From assembly GCA_028753945.1 (NCBI GenBank), contig JAPNXP010000010.1, forward strand, positions 5,769,042-5,833,041: a stretch of DNA of 64,000 nucleotides. Direction: 5' to 3'. Of this stretch, positions 36,503-51,500 are shown one piece after another (position 1 is the first letter of the stretch; every line of letters starts with the position of its first letter). The notes below the pieces were generated by a model, which was not told where the DNA came from, made no database searches, and saw nothing but the letters and a program-made list of their open reading frames with translations. The position numbers and the translations under genes were made by a program. The stretch comes from Hexactinellida sp. DTS-2022. Lineage: Eukaryota; Porifera; Hexactinellida.

Positions 36503-39500
36503 ATGGAAAGTGAGAACTTATTGGGAGAAAAACAGTCTACAGACTACACGAATAGTGGACAAACAGGAATATGGAATCCATCTGAAGGAAATGACAATTG
36601 GAATATGAATTGCTTTTACAGATTATTTCCCAAACTCCTGCCTTGTATCCCAGAGAGATATATCCTCGCATTTCTATTCAGCAGCGGTTTGTGTGTTGTG
36701 TATGCGTTGAGGGTTAATCTCAGTATAGCACTCGTGGAGATGGTTAATCACACCGTAGGAGAATACCCCAATGTGACATACGAAGTGAGTTAAGTGCGTT
36801 AATATGTATGTGTTATTCTACTTGTGTGTACTGTTATAAAGTGGTTATAGTTACGATGGCATGCATACTTAAGCCATACAAAAAAATTCGTAAAATTTGA
36901 ATAAGGCTAAAATCCTTGAATTTCTAGGATTCTATTTGGATTTGTGGATTTTCTTTGTATTTCTATGGGACTTATATTGATTAAATTTTTTTATACAATA
37001 ATTTGTTCAGGACGAACATTTCCGGGCTTTTTAAGGACACAAATATACTTAAAATAACCAAAGTACGTAGTGATAAATTTAGCTGGGATAATTTGTGAAT
37101 AAGGATCCACAAAATTAGAGTTTTAAATTCCAACACAAATATTGATATTCGAGAGATCATAATACGTATCACTCAACAACAAGAGAGTAAATAATAAACA
37201 TACACAAATTAACAATAAATATTTAATTAGTTACTCGAGTAAATAGGTATCATAGTCCAATTGTGTATATTAACTAATCGCTGAGTTGAGTGAGTAAGGC
37301 CGCCCCCCTTGATATCCAAAAGGAACTTTCTCTATCTGCAGGCAGGTTAACTGCTACAACAAAGTTAGTAGAATGTCCTGTAGTAGACAGTACACCAGCC
37401 CTCGCAGCCGTTTTATAAAGCGGCGCAGAATAAAAATTTGGGTCTTTAACAAAGTTCCTTCGCGGCTCCATATGCATAACTGGCAATGGAGGATTCATTT
37501 CACGGAAATTCTGATTAGACAGCAGCATTGTATCAAAATCCCATCGACATGCATCCAAGAAAAGACCATGTACAATAACACCGTCTTTTGGGACATCGAT
37601 TTCGATGTCCATTTTGAGCGATTCCCCCGGTGCAGTGACCATAGATTGTTCGTACACATCTTTTTGGTGTCTGCAATTAGGCTTAACTTGGTAGTGAAAT
37701 GAAAGCTCATCGATAGGCTCGTGATATTTACGCGCGTGATTTTGTAGCGTACCTGTAAGGAATCCTTGTGGGAAATAGAAACCGGACATCCAGTAGGAAC
37801 AAGGATTTCCGTATTTCATCCAACTTGAAATGAAATGTATTCTGTAGACTAAATCTTGTATCCAAGAGCCAAGAGGTTTCATTGATGGGTAAGCAGCCGT
37901 TTCCCACAAAGCAGGCACTTGACTGTTAATAAAACTTGTGTACACTTTCTCAAGTTGTTCTGACATAACAACAAAACCTTTGATAGCTTTTTGTATTGTT
38001 CGCATGCTATTCTTAACCACTTTCAATAACCCATTGTATCTGTCCACCTCTTGGCTTAACACAGTAGAGAGAGAGTTAATCTGTCCTTCTTCATTCTGTT
38101 CGAACAGTTCAGGTAGGGCATTATCCAAATCTAGTGATTCAGGGAATTTGCTGAGTATACTCTCGGCTAATTCGTATACGATGTCATCACTGGTTTTACC
38201 ACCGCCACCGGTTGAGGTCCTAGGTTGTACCGAAAGCACAGTCTTTATAAGAGCATCTCCTTCTTCCATTTGGTATGTGATATTCGCATTATCGTGCATA
38301 CCGAATATTTCCGGGTCATCTGTCATTGGGAAACCGTCGATATATTCGCGATAATCAGTAATGTATGGGGCTTCGGGAGCGTAGTATATACCCGATTCTG
38401 AGAATATGTAGCCAGGTTCGAGTGTTTCAGGTGCGAAAAAGCGCGCTAGGATGGTTCTAAGACACCTCTGATCCCAATCATCTGTGACCCTTCCTCCATA
38501 AGTTATTTCTCCTGATATAAAGGTTAGAGCGTCCCAGGGTATGTCGTCACCGGTTAGGAACATTTTTAGATTAAGCAGAGCAGTTTCTCGATCAGAATCT
38601 GTGAATTCGTAGCGGATATTCCAGCCTAGAGGACCGAACTTCTTCCGTTCAAGAATAACCGCGTGGAATAGGCAAATCCCAAACAGCATTTTTCTCCATG
38701 TAAGGTCTAAATAGTGATCCTCAAAAAATGACGGTTTTAATTCTGCGAACGAACGTTTTAAGTTGGCCCTTAATCCCTTCGGAGGTTCGTTAGTTACCTT
38801 AACTGAGTTCTGTAATACGGAAACAGGGAAAGTAGCAGTTGGTAGCGAGCTTAAATACAAACGGAAATTTTCATTAATTTCAGCATCCGGTGACTGAAAA
38901 CCTTTCACTATTATCTCAAGGTCAGGCATCCATGATGCGGCCAAATGACAATTCTGTAGAAAAACCCAATCACCAGAAACCTTTGCTTTCGCAATCATGT
39001 TTTCAGCAACAGGTCCTTGGCCTTGTCCAAGGGAAATTGAATTGAATCTCTCGTTATAATTCATATCTTCTGCAAAACGTAGGAACGAAGACATTGGATC
39101 TGAACCAGTTGAGAGGATGAAAATAAGCGGAGTTGTATTGTTAACATCTTGGTAGAGTAAACTCAGTTCTATCGAGGGACTTTCCACAAATATCTGTCCT
39201 AAGTTTCGTGTAACGAAAAGGGAAGCCGCATGTATTATGTTTTCCTCACTGAATGATTTTATTAGGATTATCTTCTGAAATTCACTCAACCTAACGTTCC
39301 AATGACCAATAATGGTATCTGGGTTATGTGTCCGGAATTCTTCAATATTTTCGGGCAAAGGACCTACATCAACGTAGTCACTAGATGCTGTTGGGTTTAA
39401 CCCAATATCGATTTCCCCAAAAGTTATGCGAATATGTGTAGAAAGCATTTCTTTACATAAACCCTTGAATTCAGGAAGATTCTCTTCCAAATCTAAACAC

Positions 39501-42500
39501 TGAATCCAAACTTCATTCGTTAGCCATGAAACGGGCGGTTTTTCTTCCCTCTCTTTTTCAACAGCAGCTGCTCCTCTCAAGAAAAAATTCCAATCTTCCT
39601 CAATCACTTCCTTACTTTCCCTCAAAATGTTACAACAGAGCATAAATGAGAACACAAGTTTATGTTGTTCGAATAATCCCCTTGAAACGTTCGTATACGA
39701 TACCTGTGTAGTATTTTTAAGCAGAGTTTTGAGCCTCGTTTCTAAAACAGTACTTTTCTCGCTAGCCTCAATACAAGCATTGAAGAACTGTTGGAAATAC
39801 TTTAACGAGAATTGGTACATTGGATCTATGTCAGGCAGAGTCGCTATTACGAAGTATATAAGCGAGCCTCGGGTGGCCACAGGTCGATATTTCTCCCTCG
39901 CAGCTAGAATATCCATTTCTGTTAACTCAGCTTGAGCAATACGTTCTGATATTTCCTCTGCAGTGTGTTTACTGGCTCCCAAAGCACTCACTAACGCTTC
40001 GTTATCAAGTACATTACCCTCGGCATGGAATAGCATTTTAAGGATTTTATCCTCGATACCCTTTAACTGGTGCTTGTCATGATTAATGGCTACAACCAAC
40101 TCATTTCTCTTCTCTTCTAATTCAGGTCTCTCTAAACGAACAACGTCACTCAATAGCTGATCCTCTAGCCCTGATAGTGTAACTGTAAAGTTTATAATCG
40201 TAACCTTAATACAAACCTCAGGGAGATAATGAGGGTTTGACATTTTTGAGGTCATATAAAACCTGAAATTTTTATCATAATCAACATCAGAATCCCCAAG
40301 GCGAATAAGCATTCGCCCACCCTTTGTGAAGATCTGTTTCAACAGAATTGGCTCTAACGAGGGGTCCAAACTCTCCTCAACTTCTTCCAATAAAACAGGG
40401 GTTCCCATACGAATCGCATTTTCTAGCGTTCGTAAGTAGTTACCATCGGTAAGTTTGATTACTTTAAGTCCGTTTTTAGATTCCATCATTTTAACCCATC
40501 GATTTGCCTGGTCTTGAGGGTCGATCATAAGTGGCCAGCGACGTGATCGAGTGCACAGAATTGCATTCTCAGTGGAAACTGCGTCTCTAGGCAACCCATT
40601 GGAATTCCATTGACGGATTTCATAAGGATCAGCAAGCACTTTATTCAACGACAAATTATCCGAAACTGAAATTCCTAACTCTTTACATTTTGTGATCCAT
40701 GAAGCTACCAATTCTATTCTGTAGGAAGCAGTGAATGCCCCGAAATAAGCCACGCACGCGGCTGCTATAAACACATCTCCAACCACATTGCCTAACTCCG
40801 CATTATACTGAGTCACATTTTCGTCCCAACGGATTTGTTCATCAGCCAGGGCTGTTGTCAAACGGCCGGCACGTTCTAACCGAGCTGCAGTTTGCGCCAT
40901 TGTAAACTCAAGTCTCTCTTTCTCAGCCAAACTGTCATTGAAAGCTGCCTTTAATCGATCGATTTTATCCTCTACATTCCTAAGTTCTTCCTCCTTCTTC
41001 TGAAGCTCACTCGTGACGATGGCGAGTTCGCTTTGAGCAGCCTCAAGTCGCTGTCTCTTAGGCTCAACTTCCTTGAATACCTTAGCGTAAATATCAACTG
41101 CTATAACCCACATTACAATTGACTTGCAAGCTCTGCTAGTCTTGTTCACTTCCTCAGCGTTAAAACTAGGATTTTCAATGTATTTCTTTAGTTTCCGAAG
41201 ATAATTCTCTGATATATTATCCTTGTCGTAATCGAAAAGACGTTTAATAAAATTAGGATCACCGAGTAGGATTTTGGAGGTAGCCCAATCAGGTCTTTGC
41301 CCGAACAGAATGCAAACTGATTCCATAACCGTTAGTACCATAGTTGGAGGTTTCGCGAAAGTTCTAACTTCCGAAATATCGCTTTTATCCAACGAATTAA
41401 GTGCTATGTTAGCATTTTCTAACGCTGGTAGTGCGATATCTAAATCTTTCTGAGCATCAGTTTCTATAGCCTGCGTTTCCTCTGTCTTTACCTGGGCACT
41501 GGCCTGATCTTTAACTACAATTTTACGAACGCGATCCGCCTCTTTCTGATCAGCTTCGAGGTTAGCCATAAGCGCAGCTGTCTCTTCAGATTGCTTTTGA
41601 AGCAGTGGTTCTAGTGCGGTTAATTCTATCTGCATTTCATCTACAAGAGCATTCGTTTCCTCCAATTTCTTAAGACCGTTCGCAACCCGATCTCTGTTTA
41701 CAGTTAACTGTTTACGCTTTTCGTCTAACATTTGTAAATAGAGAGTTATCAGCTCGAGATATGAGGTTGGTGTTGTGTAGTAATGACGACGAAGTTCTGC
41801 GAAAAATCTTACAGCCATTAAACTAACGCTTGTATGGATTTCAACACACATTCGTGCTATCTTACCTTTCAAACCTTCTTCAATAGTTTCAACTTCTTCA
41901 AATAAATTCTTTGCGACAGAAAGCAATGCTTCTCTTGGCCATTCCGTGAACCAATCTATTGTACAGCAGTTGACTAATGATGGGAACATACGGCATCTAG
42001 AACGAAACATGTCCCCAACTGGGCTCATACAAATAACGATATGCAAACGATCTTGTACTCTACTTATGAAATAATTAAAGATCCCATCTCTGTCCCCTTC
42101 AAGTATTCCGGCCTCTTTCGCACTGGGTCGTGTCGCGTTGATTATTTTCTCGTATTCCTCTGCTTCGAATAAATTCGGTACTTCGCCCGAATTTAGCATA
42201 TTGTTGATATCCTCAAGAAATTCCTCTACAACAATCTGGGTGTCTGTAAACAGGAATACTGTATCTTGATTCTCAATTCCAGCCATATTATAGAGCCGTC
42301 TTAAATCCTCGCGAAAAGATTCGTAGTTATAGCCTCGATTTAATTCTATTTGGAAACAGTTATATCCGTTCATATGAGAAGCGAGTCTTGTCAGACTCTG
42401 TTTACCAGTGCCCCCTACACCGACTAAAAGGGCATTGCCCCTTGGCTGTCTAACCATACGGGCTATCCTAGAAACGTGCTCAATTGCATCCAAGAAAAAT

Positions 42501-45500
42501 ACTAAGTTCATTTCCTTTGTACTGTTCATATTGAAATCATCTAGATAGTCACCTAATACATTTCGTACTTTCTTTAAATCCATGAGATCATCGTAAATTC
42601 GATCAGAAGGGGGCGCTCCCATTTTCATAAAATCTCCGAAAATGATTGGGTTGCTTTCAAGTTTTTCTGGAGGCATATCTTTACTGAAGTATTTAATACT
42701 AATCTCAGATAGAATGTTATAGAAATAACCTTTATCAGTTGTATTGATAAGTCGGTCATGAAAAGCTCGCATTGATTCATGCAGGAATAGACGAAACATT
42801 TGGTTTTTATCCCGGATAATACTTGGGTCAGCTTGCAATACACCTTGTATGCACTTTGAGAGATCGCGTAAGTTGAATATATAATGGCTCTTATCCGGTG
42901 TAGGAAGGAGATCAGTACTAATCCTACCGTAAATATCTACCGCAGCATTCACTATTGAATCCGAAAGCTCTTTCACTTCAGCAGTGAAATCTGCTAAAAA
43001 CCCGGTGACAATTGCATTGAATATTCCTTTCAGAGATATAGTGGATGGACTAGGAAGTGCGAACATTGTGAAATGCCGCATAATTCGCGGCGTAACCGGA
43101 TTACGGCCACCGCTAGGAGGGCCACAAGCTGCTGAAATTGTGACGTCACGAATTTCCTTCCAAAATAACTTTTCTCGGTCATAGAATCCACTGAAATCCA
43201 TGTACTGTCTGAGTAGCTCTATGGGAGGCTGCGACCCGTAGCGATCTAACTTTGGCATATTGAGATCGTCAACGAATATAACAATATGTTTCCCAGCAGG
43301 TGCACCTAGAATAGTTTTACGTTTTTTCTCAAGTTTGCTTTCGATAATTTCCTGTGTTCGTTTTGAGGATGTTTGAGCAGAGAAGTTTAACGTTACAGGA
43401 ATATAAAAGCCTTTATCTTGCATGGATAACAATTGTCCCTTGGCTATAACACTTTTCCCAACTCCTGTTTCGCCTGTGAATAAAACAGCACGTCGTTGGC
43501 CCAACAATTTCTCCATTAAAAACCCATAACGGACCGTATCTACTGTTGGGACTAAAATATCGAAATAAGGAACCTCGCTATTGTACTTGAATTCGGGGAG
43601 AATGTGATCCCATTTTTCAAACCGTCTCGATTCAATGTCAACAAAATACTCGAACATATCTCCTGAGGGTGGCAAACGTGCTTCGGTTAAATCTGAGAAA
43701 TTCTCACGCAGGAATCCATCCCAATTCTCCATTGTGCGTTGTGTTACGTTTCCAGATATATTCCAAGTGTAGCTGAAAATGAATAGCGAAGCGATAAAGG
43801 GATGTAGTTTTACTGGATCCTCAGAAAAATCGATACCTGGTTTTGTTTTCTTATCTTTCGCAACTTCTCTAGCTTCAATTGTATCAAACAGCAAAACCTC
43901 CAAAAGAGCACATAAACCGGTGACCCTACCCATATCAACCTGATCTATAACCTGTATACACATCTTACGAACAAACTTCAGACCAGAATCGATATAATGA
44001 TCGAAGAGATTATAAAGATAATCTTTTGTAGCTTCCTTCATTGTTGTAGGGAGTTTTTCCATAATCCAGGATTTAACGAAAGGTCGCCAACCTAATTCTT
44101 CTGGATCAATATATACCATTCCACATCTACTAACAGTTGATGGACTTGCTACTGCCAAATCTTGTACCTCGAATAACAAATGGATAGTTGGGTTTAGCTT
44201 GATTCGCTCTGAATTAGCTAAACACAACATTTTGTTATCATCCAACACTGTATTCATGTTTTCTATCCATAGGGCATCAACAGGGCCATCGCATACAATC
44301 CATTTAATATCGTCGCTTGTGTCTCTAACCGCTTCTCTCATACAAACAGCCATTAATCCATCTTGCCATTCTAAAGTTAGTTTATTAAACTCCCCGTATA
44401 ACTCTCCCATTCCTACTGATTTAGGATTCAATATATTTGTACGAACCTTCTGGTAATACTGACTAACTTCAATCTCTTTCATTTTTGCAAGTGTTTCTTT
44501 AAGAATTCGATAGCATGTGGTTTTCCCACCTCCAGTAGGGCCAATTAACATCACACCATGACGCACTATCATTGTTTCGTGCAACTGAATTACCTTTTTA
44601 ATTAAGTTATCCTGTACTTGGAACCCGTTTAGTTTCAAACAATCTTGTATAACAGTTTGGAACTTCCCGTAATCATGTTCAGGAAGCACTATACCAGGAA
44701 ATAAATCCTGGAGAATTGCTTTGAATAAAATCGTGTCTTGTTTCAAAAATTTTGGAATATTCGAATCTCGCAAAGCTCGTATCAAAACCACATCTTCGTA
44801 TTTGTCCGGATTTTCTCTTTTCAGAGCACCGGCCATCACCAACACAGATTTAACGGCTCTCATACCGAAATCGTAGTGATACGCTTGGGACAATTGTTCG
44901 GAACAAAGTTTGTACATTTGTACCATTTTTTGAGCTAGACCTTTGCTAGAAACGAACCCTTCGGAATATAGAATCACCTCTGCGATTAGTGCATAATCAG
45001 GCACCATCATCGCGAATGGACGGAAAAGCGCTTTCAAATTATCCGGTAATTCGGTTCGACCGGCATAACCCGGATTCATAGTCACGAACACAGAGCAAGT
45101 ACGATTCAATTTAATCTCCCTTCCTTCAAACAAGAATTTCTCAAGCTTATGTGCCTTCGCATTTCGTATTGTAAGAATCTGTTGCGCAATCACAGACAAC
45201 ACCTCTATATCAATCCTATTAAACTCATCAAAGCAACACCAAGCGCCTGACTGAGCTAATCCAGAGAAGAACCGACCCATCATCTTAAAATCTAGGCCCT
45301 CAGAGCAGTTGAATACCACACACTGTTTAGCTAAACCCTTCGCGAGATCTTTAACCGTCTCGGTTTTACCCGTACCGGCAGGCCCTGCGGGGGCACCGCC
45401 TAAATCTAACTGCAGAGCTCCCATTAAACACAGGTAGCACCTGTCGGTTAGTGGTGTAACTACTAGCCTAGAGCACGCACCTAGATACTCGTAACCATAT

Positions 45501-48500
45501 AGGTAGTTCGAGTTTGACATTCTAACTATACAATCATCTTCTTCTGTATCCCAATAGTAACGAAGGTTTTTAAGCCATCCGAAATCAGATACCCCTCTTA
45601 TCTCATTAACTCGCATTTCCGTTACAATATCACGTGAATGTACATCAAGTGTAATGAGTGTAGTGATCAGGTTACGACTTAGTTTAGAGAGATTCCCTCT
45701 CACCATAGAGGCTAGTTTGTTAAGATTTGCATAGCATTGTTCCTCACATAGCTTTACCATGCCTAGAGGATCGACTTCGTGTAGTAGAGCATCGCTTATG
45801 TCCTTTGCCCACATAATCTGTGATACGGTTAACACTATTTGGCTAGGGTGCAGGATACACCAATCATGTCGTGGTTTTTGTTCGAAATCAAGCAGAGCTG
45901 CCTTTGTGATTCTATAAAGAGACTTCATCATGCTTTCTTCTACATGGTTTAGCCAACTTTCTACATTTCCCCTAGCCTTTAAGCCTTTCGTTAGTGGCAC
46001 CCTTTCCCCTTCAGGTGAAAGCATGGCTAGAATGTCTGTGGTGAATACCTCTTCGCCTAACTCATTCTTTGTCTTTGCGAAATCGAGTTTTGAGATCGCA
46101 TCAAAGCATTTCCGTAAGTGGGGTTGCACTGCTTGTGGATTCCTGGTTTGGGAAAGAATTTCTAGGAGCTCGTCATTCGATAGGAAATAGAAACGTGAGA
46201 AAGATAATCGTTTCGTCTCCAAATATTCTTCTAAACATTTCTGTATTTTCTCGAGCAGGCTATTATTCTGTTGGAAAGCCTCAAGCCTTCCAGGTGCTGT
46301 ACAAGCTCTCAGAGCTTTCGGTGATTTCTTAACGTCCCTCATAATTTCCTTCCAAGACTTGTCAACAATCGCGAAATCCTTTGCCTCTTCTGGCAACTGT
46401 CTCTGAATGTCCGGCGCGGTGAAAATACTCTCAAGATACAACCATTGATGCTGGCAATCTAACCACGCATCAAGCATTTCTGAGAATAGAATTAACTGTT
46501 TATGCATATCCTCAACTTTCGGTCTAATTGGGCCAACATGCCTTGAACCCAATATTGTACTAATCTGCACTAAACTATCGTCTAATGCAATCTGTACATC
46601 TTCAGTTCCACCGAGGATAAAAACATCTTTTGTGTCACGATGATTCAAAACGAAAAACTCAGTTTTCTTCCAAGTATCCTCAACCATTTGTAGCATATTT
46701 GATAGATTTGCTTCTGAAGAAGCTTGTCCTGAAATCTCTTGAATTTGTTCCGCTATTTCGTATATTTCCATTTCATCTAAATCCCCAACAGTTAAATTAT
46801 CCGGTTTCATTTCCCTTTTTACTAAAGCTGATAATTGACTCCAATGTCTCGGCTTTAAATTCGGATTGCACAAGTCAGTAATTGTCGGCATTTTTTCCTT
46901 CATTTGGCCAACTTTTGCTTTGAGTTGAGGGACGATTAAATTGGGGGGCAACCCTTTGTCAAGTTGGAATGTTGTCTTGACATACCTTGTAACTTGAGAG
47001 CTCATGGAGTCAGGTTGAATCTCAGATAATAAGGTTTGTGCCCACTCTTGACTGATCTGATCAAATTCCCCTTGTACGTTCCAAAGTGTATGTTTCAGTT
47101 TAAGTTCTGCATGCGTTTCTTCAAGTTCATCAAACCTTGTCAATTCCATTTGGAACTTTTTCTGGTATCCACGGTATTCTTGTGCTTTGTCATTCAAATT
47201 ATCCATTGTTTGTTGCAACCCAGTTAATAGACCGGTTACTTCTGAAGATTCAGACGCAGGGTCGAGGATGATTGGTTGATCAGCTCTCTCTTTAACTTCC
47301 CTAACTTCCTTACCAAGTTCTGTGATATCATTTTCGAGACAATTACGAAATTCATTCTTCTTCTTTTCAAGCTCACTCACTGACTTATCGATTGTAGTTC
47401 TAAGGCTACTCATCCCTGGTTCGAGTGTCATGTAAGTCGCCATATCTTCCGCATCACAAGGTACAACGTATTTCTGTATTAAATCGTACATTTCTCGCAC
47501 AATTAATTTATCATCATCAACCGAAGGCATTTGGTCTTGTACACTATTTATGAATGAAATATTCTCAACGTACTCCCTAGTTGTAGAAGGGATATACCCT
47601 AATCGAGTGTTCGCATCTTGTGCAAATTCTATTAGTTTATCAAGTCTTTCTTTTGCCATTTTTGGTAGTATTTTGTGTATAACTTCGAGACACCGCATTG
47701 TAGATGGTTTCAACTGTTTTTTAAGTTCGGCTGTATCAACCATAAATGCCCCTACATTCATTTTTTCCGGGCACTGTTCAGCTAAGTAATACTGTCGATC
47801 GTATTTCTCAAGCGAAGTTTGGAAAAACTCAACATCGTGTTCCTCCTGCATTAACTGATTCAAATCCATTTCTTGATTTTCTTGAAAATAGGCTCTAAAA
47901 GGTTCCCACATCCTAGCATATTCGTGTACTTTCTCAAAAGCCTCACCCATTGTACTTTCCATTCGCACCATTAGTTTCTCAATAGTCGGGTCATCTTCTA
48001 GGATAATCTCAAGACTAGGGGGGTCAGGTATCCCTTCCTCCCTTCGTTTGTTTATCATTGGTCTAGCGTACGAAACGAATATTTTATCGATTATAAGTCG
48101 AGGCATTGCCAACACGCAATCTTTGAATCTCTGTCCAATTTCATCCATTAGGCTTTGGAAATCTTCAACTTTTGGATCTGAGAATAAAGTGGATCCTTCA
48201 AGCCTAAGAGAGGTTTTGAAAACAGGTTTTACATTTGTGTCCGTTTCGATTATTTCTTCTTCTTCCTCCGTTTCTCCCATTTCCCTGCGCTCCCTTACGC
48301 GCATAAGTTTCAATGTTAATTCCGCCATTAAGTCCTTAGGTGTGAAAGATAGCTTAACACAGTCATTAAGCATCCCAAGTAGGTTATTCAATGAGTTGAA
48401 TGATAAGCCGTGTAAGGAGCTTAGAATCATATAATCAGTCAATCGAATGAAACGTGATAAGCGATGGCAAATGTCTCGTTTGGAAGCTTGTTCGGTATAA

Positions 48501-51500
48501 GAACTCTTGTCTAAGGTGTCAAGTGGGGAAGTTCTCTCCTCCAAAGGACCGCAATATTCTTGTTTCTGTAATCCTATCTCAAACAGGTTTACAACCTCTT
48601 CTGATAATCCTATTAATTCCATTTGTGTGACACGAAACACCTCATCTGGTATGAACATATTTCTAAGCAGAACTCGCTGACAAGCTTTGATGACAAAGAA
48701 TTTAATCGCTTCGCGGAATTTAGCAAGCGTGAATGAAACTCTACTCATTTGTTGGTATTGTTCGTCTAAGAACGCTTGTTTGGAATATATTTTCGAGGTT
48801 TGCCAACAACAGAGTTGTTGAGTTTCACAAATCGCGTGACATTCCTTTGACACAGTTAGTAACGCAGGAGATAAATCACTGTTTAGTATAAATAGCTTTT
48901 CTTGAAGGTTTTTCCCTCTGGCACTCAAAATATCGCGACGCACATTCCTACGCCAGGTGCTAAAAGCTTTCCAAAGTTTGAATTTCGCGAATATTTTTAT
49001 TTTTATGAGATGATGATAATTAAAGAATTCACGCTTCCAATCATTTAGTGGTGTAAAATCCATTTCTTCGCCATCGCGAAAATGTGTAACACCTTTTGAG
49101 CTTATGGTTCTATAGTCACTTCTGTCCACATTTTCCCACGAAACAATCCGTAGATTGTACGGGTTATAGTTCACATTCCTACCTCTCATCTTGGTTGCCA
49201 TGTAGAAGAACCCTAAGTCTTCCCTTCCGGCTAGTAGCTCTACTATTTTGAGAGTATCCTCTGTCTGTGTGATCTGTTCTACGTAGCTGTTGATTGGAGG
49301 GTCAGTTGTTGTTGTCTCTTCTCGCTTTCTGCCACGACTACCTGTAATGTTAGGGATGGAAAATCTAAAATTAGAGCTGTACCGACAGCATGTTCCTTAG
49401 ATGGAAAAATCTAAAATTACAGCTGTGCCGACAGCATGCTCCTTGGAGTCGGGTCAGTAAAATTAAGTTGTATTTAAATTAAATCGTTATAAGCGGTTAT
49501 TTCGTTATATCTAACTTCGTTATAACGGGAGTTCACTGTATATTTACTATTCAAATATAAATTGTTTTATATAATTTCAATTATGATTATGCCCATTCCA
49601 AGATTTCAAATTTCTTGAATTTTTTTTTATTTTTTCGATAAATTTGAATAAATCATTATATACAATATGATTTATTCAAACCTGTTTTCCTCCTTGACTG
49701 AGACTGCAGTTTCCGCGATACGGGTGGGGAGGGTATCTTGCTTGAGAAGTTCCTCTGCTGTAGGATTAGTGTGGGAGGCAGGTTTGGTAGGTTGGAGGGA
49801 TGCGATGTCTTGGGAAGAGGCGCCACTTGAATAGGCTTAGAAGCCTGAGGTATTATTGGCTGACGCGTGGAGACAGAATCCTGAGATTTAACTACACAAA
49901 TGAGAAAATTATTAAAGATTCTTTAAATTCTAAATCCCCTCCTCATAAATTTCAGAAAATATAATAGATATTTCGCTATTATTTTTGGAAAAACTCAAGT
50001 TTTCGTAATTATTTTAATTCAATCAATTATTCTCAATAAATTCAAGGAATATTTGTAAAACAAATTTTTGAGATTTCATATGATAAATACTGTACAAGAA
50101 TTGAAATAAAACTAAAGGAAACACTATAAATAACATAGAATAATAAAACTGAACAAGCTATAGAAGGGAACTCACTAGAACTCTTCTTATTCACTCTCTG
50201 ATAAGCAGCCAGGGCTGGAATCGGATCTCCCGTATGAATACGAGAAGTCACTATCCCTCCATTACCGGTATTCACATTAAGTCCCACGGGAGAGAAGTCC
50301 ATATAGGATCCGGGTTCTAACGTGTATATACCGGGAGTGGGATAGTTCTTAGCTCTTAGAGCCTCTGGATCTATCTTAGGGAGAGAGTCAGGCGAACCGA
50401 TTCCGGGCAGAAGAGAGGCCTGCGCCTTCCTTATAGGCCTGGGGTCTGTTGACATACTAGTGTGCTAATTGTACTATAAATAGATCTACAGTAGAACCTC
50501 GTTAGTACGAACACGGTTAATACGAAACTCTGGTAAATACAAACACTATTTCAGTCACCTTCAAAGCCTTTTCAATACAAACGACACAGGTTAAAACGAA
50601 TTTCGATTTCAGATTTATAATAGTATGAATTTCGGTTCTACTGTATAGTATATACTATAAATAGATCTCCAGTAGAACTCGGTTATAATTGATGGGCTGA
50701 AAATTGGCATATAGGAGTGACAGCCTAATTTCCACCTGTGGTTACGATTATTGATTAACATATTTTGGACACATTTTTAACATCTGTAAAAATTTGTCTG
50801 ATCCATAATAACTTGAAAAATTTATACTCAAAATCTAAAATTACAGCTGTGCCGACAGTATTTTCTTTTGGAGGCACTACCAACCACCAAAATATAGTTC
50901 TTCCAAAGGACATGACATGCTGTCGGCACAGCTGTAATTTTAGATTTTTGTTATATAAAATGGTCCAAAAAGCGTGACATAAGGAGGGTGTCTAATTTCC
51001 CTATAATTTAGTGTTAAATATTATGTAACGTTTGAAAGGCTCCTAATGATAATTTGAGAGTTATATTTATTGAATTTTGTCGGCTTACTAGCAGTATTAA
51101 AAGTATTGGTATAATTCATTTGTTCATGAAAATATTTGTAATTATGACAATTATTTCAATAGGGAGAGTTCAATTGGAGTGACGAAGAACAAGGTACTAT
51201 ACTGTAACAATAGTGTAATAATAGCGAGAAAATCAAGTCCAAGGGACCTTTCGTTTAGTTCGCTATAAGTGGAGTAAAAGTGGAGTAAAATAAATCTACT
51301 GTATTGTGTAGGTTGGGTGTTGGCAGCGTTTTTCTACGGGTATCTGTTCACACAGATTCCGGGAGGCTGGCTTGCAACTTATTTCGGAGGGAAATGGGTG
51401 TTCGGAATCGGAGTGTTTGTTACAGTGCTGCTTACATTTATAACGCCTATTGTGGCGCGTGTTAGTGTGTGGACGCTGATAGCTGTGAGAGTATTGGAGG

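Noticed and set aside
37373-48434. Many open frames opposite to and overlapping the dynein exon
   Set aside because: They are shadows of the long dynein frame; none shows a family pattern.
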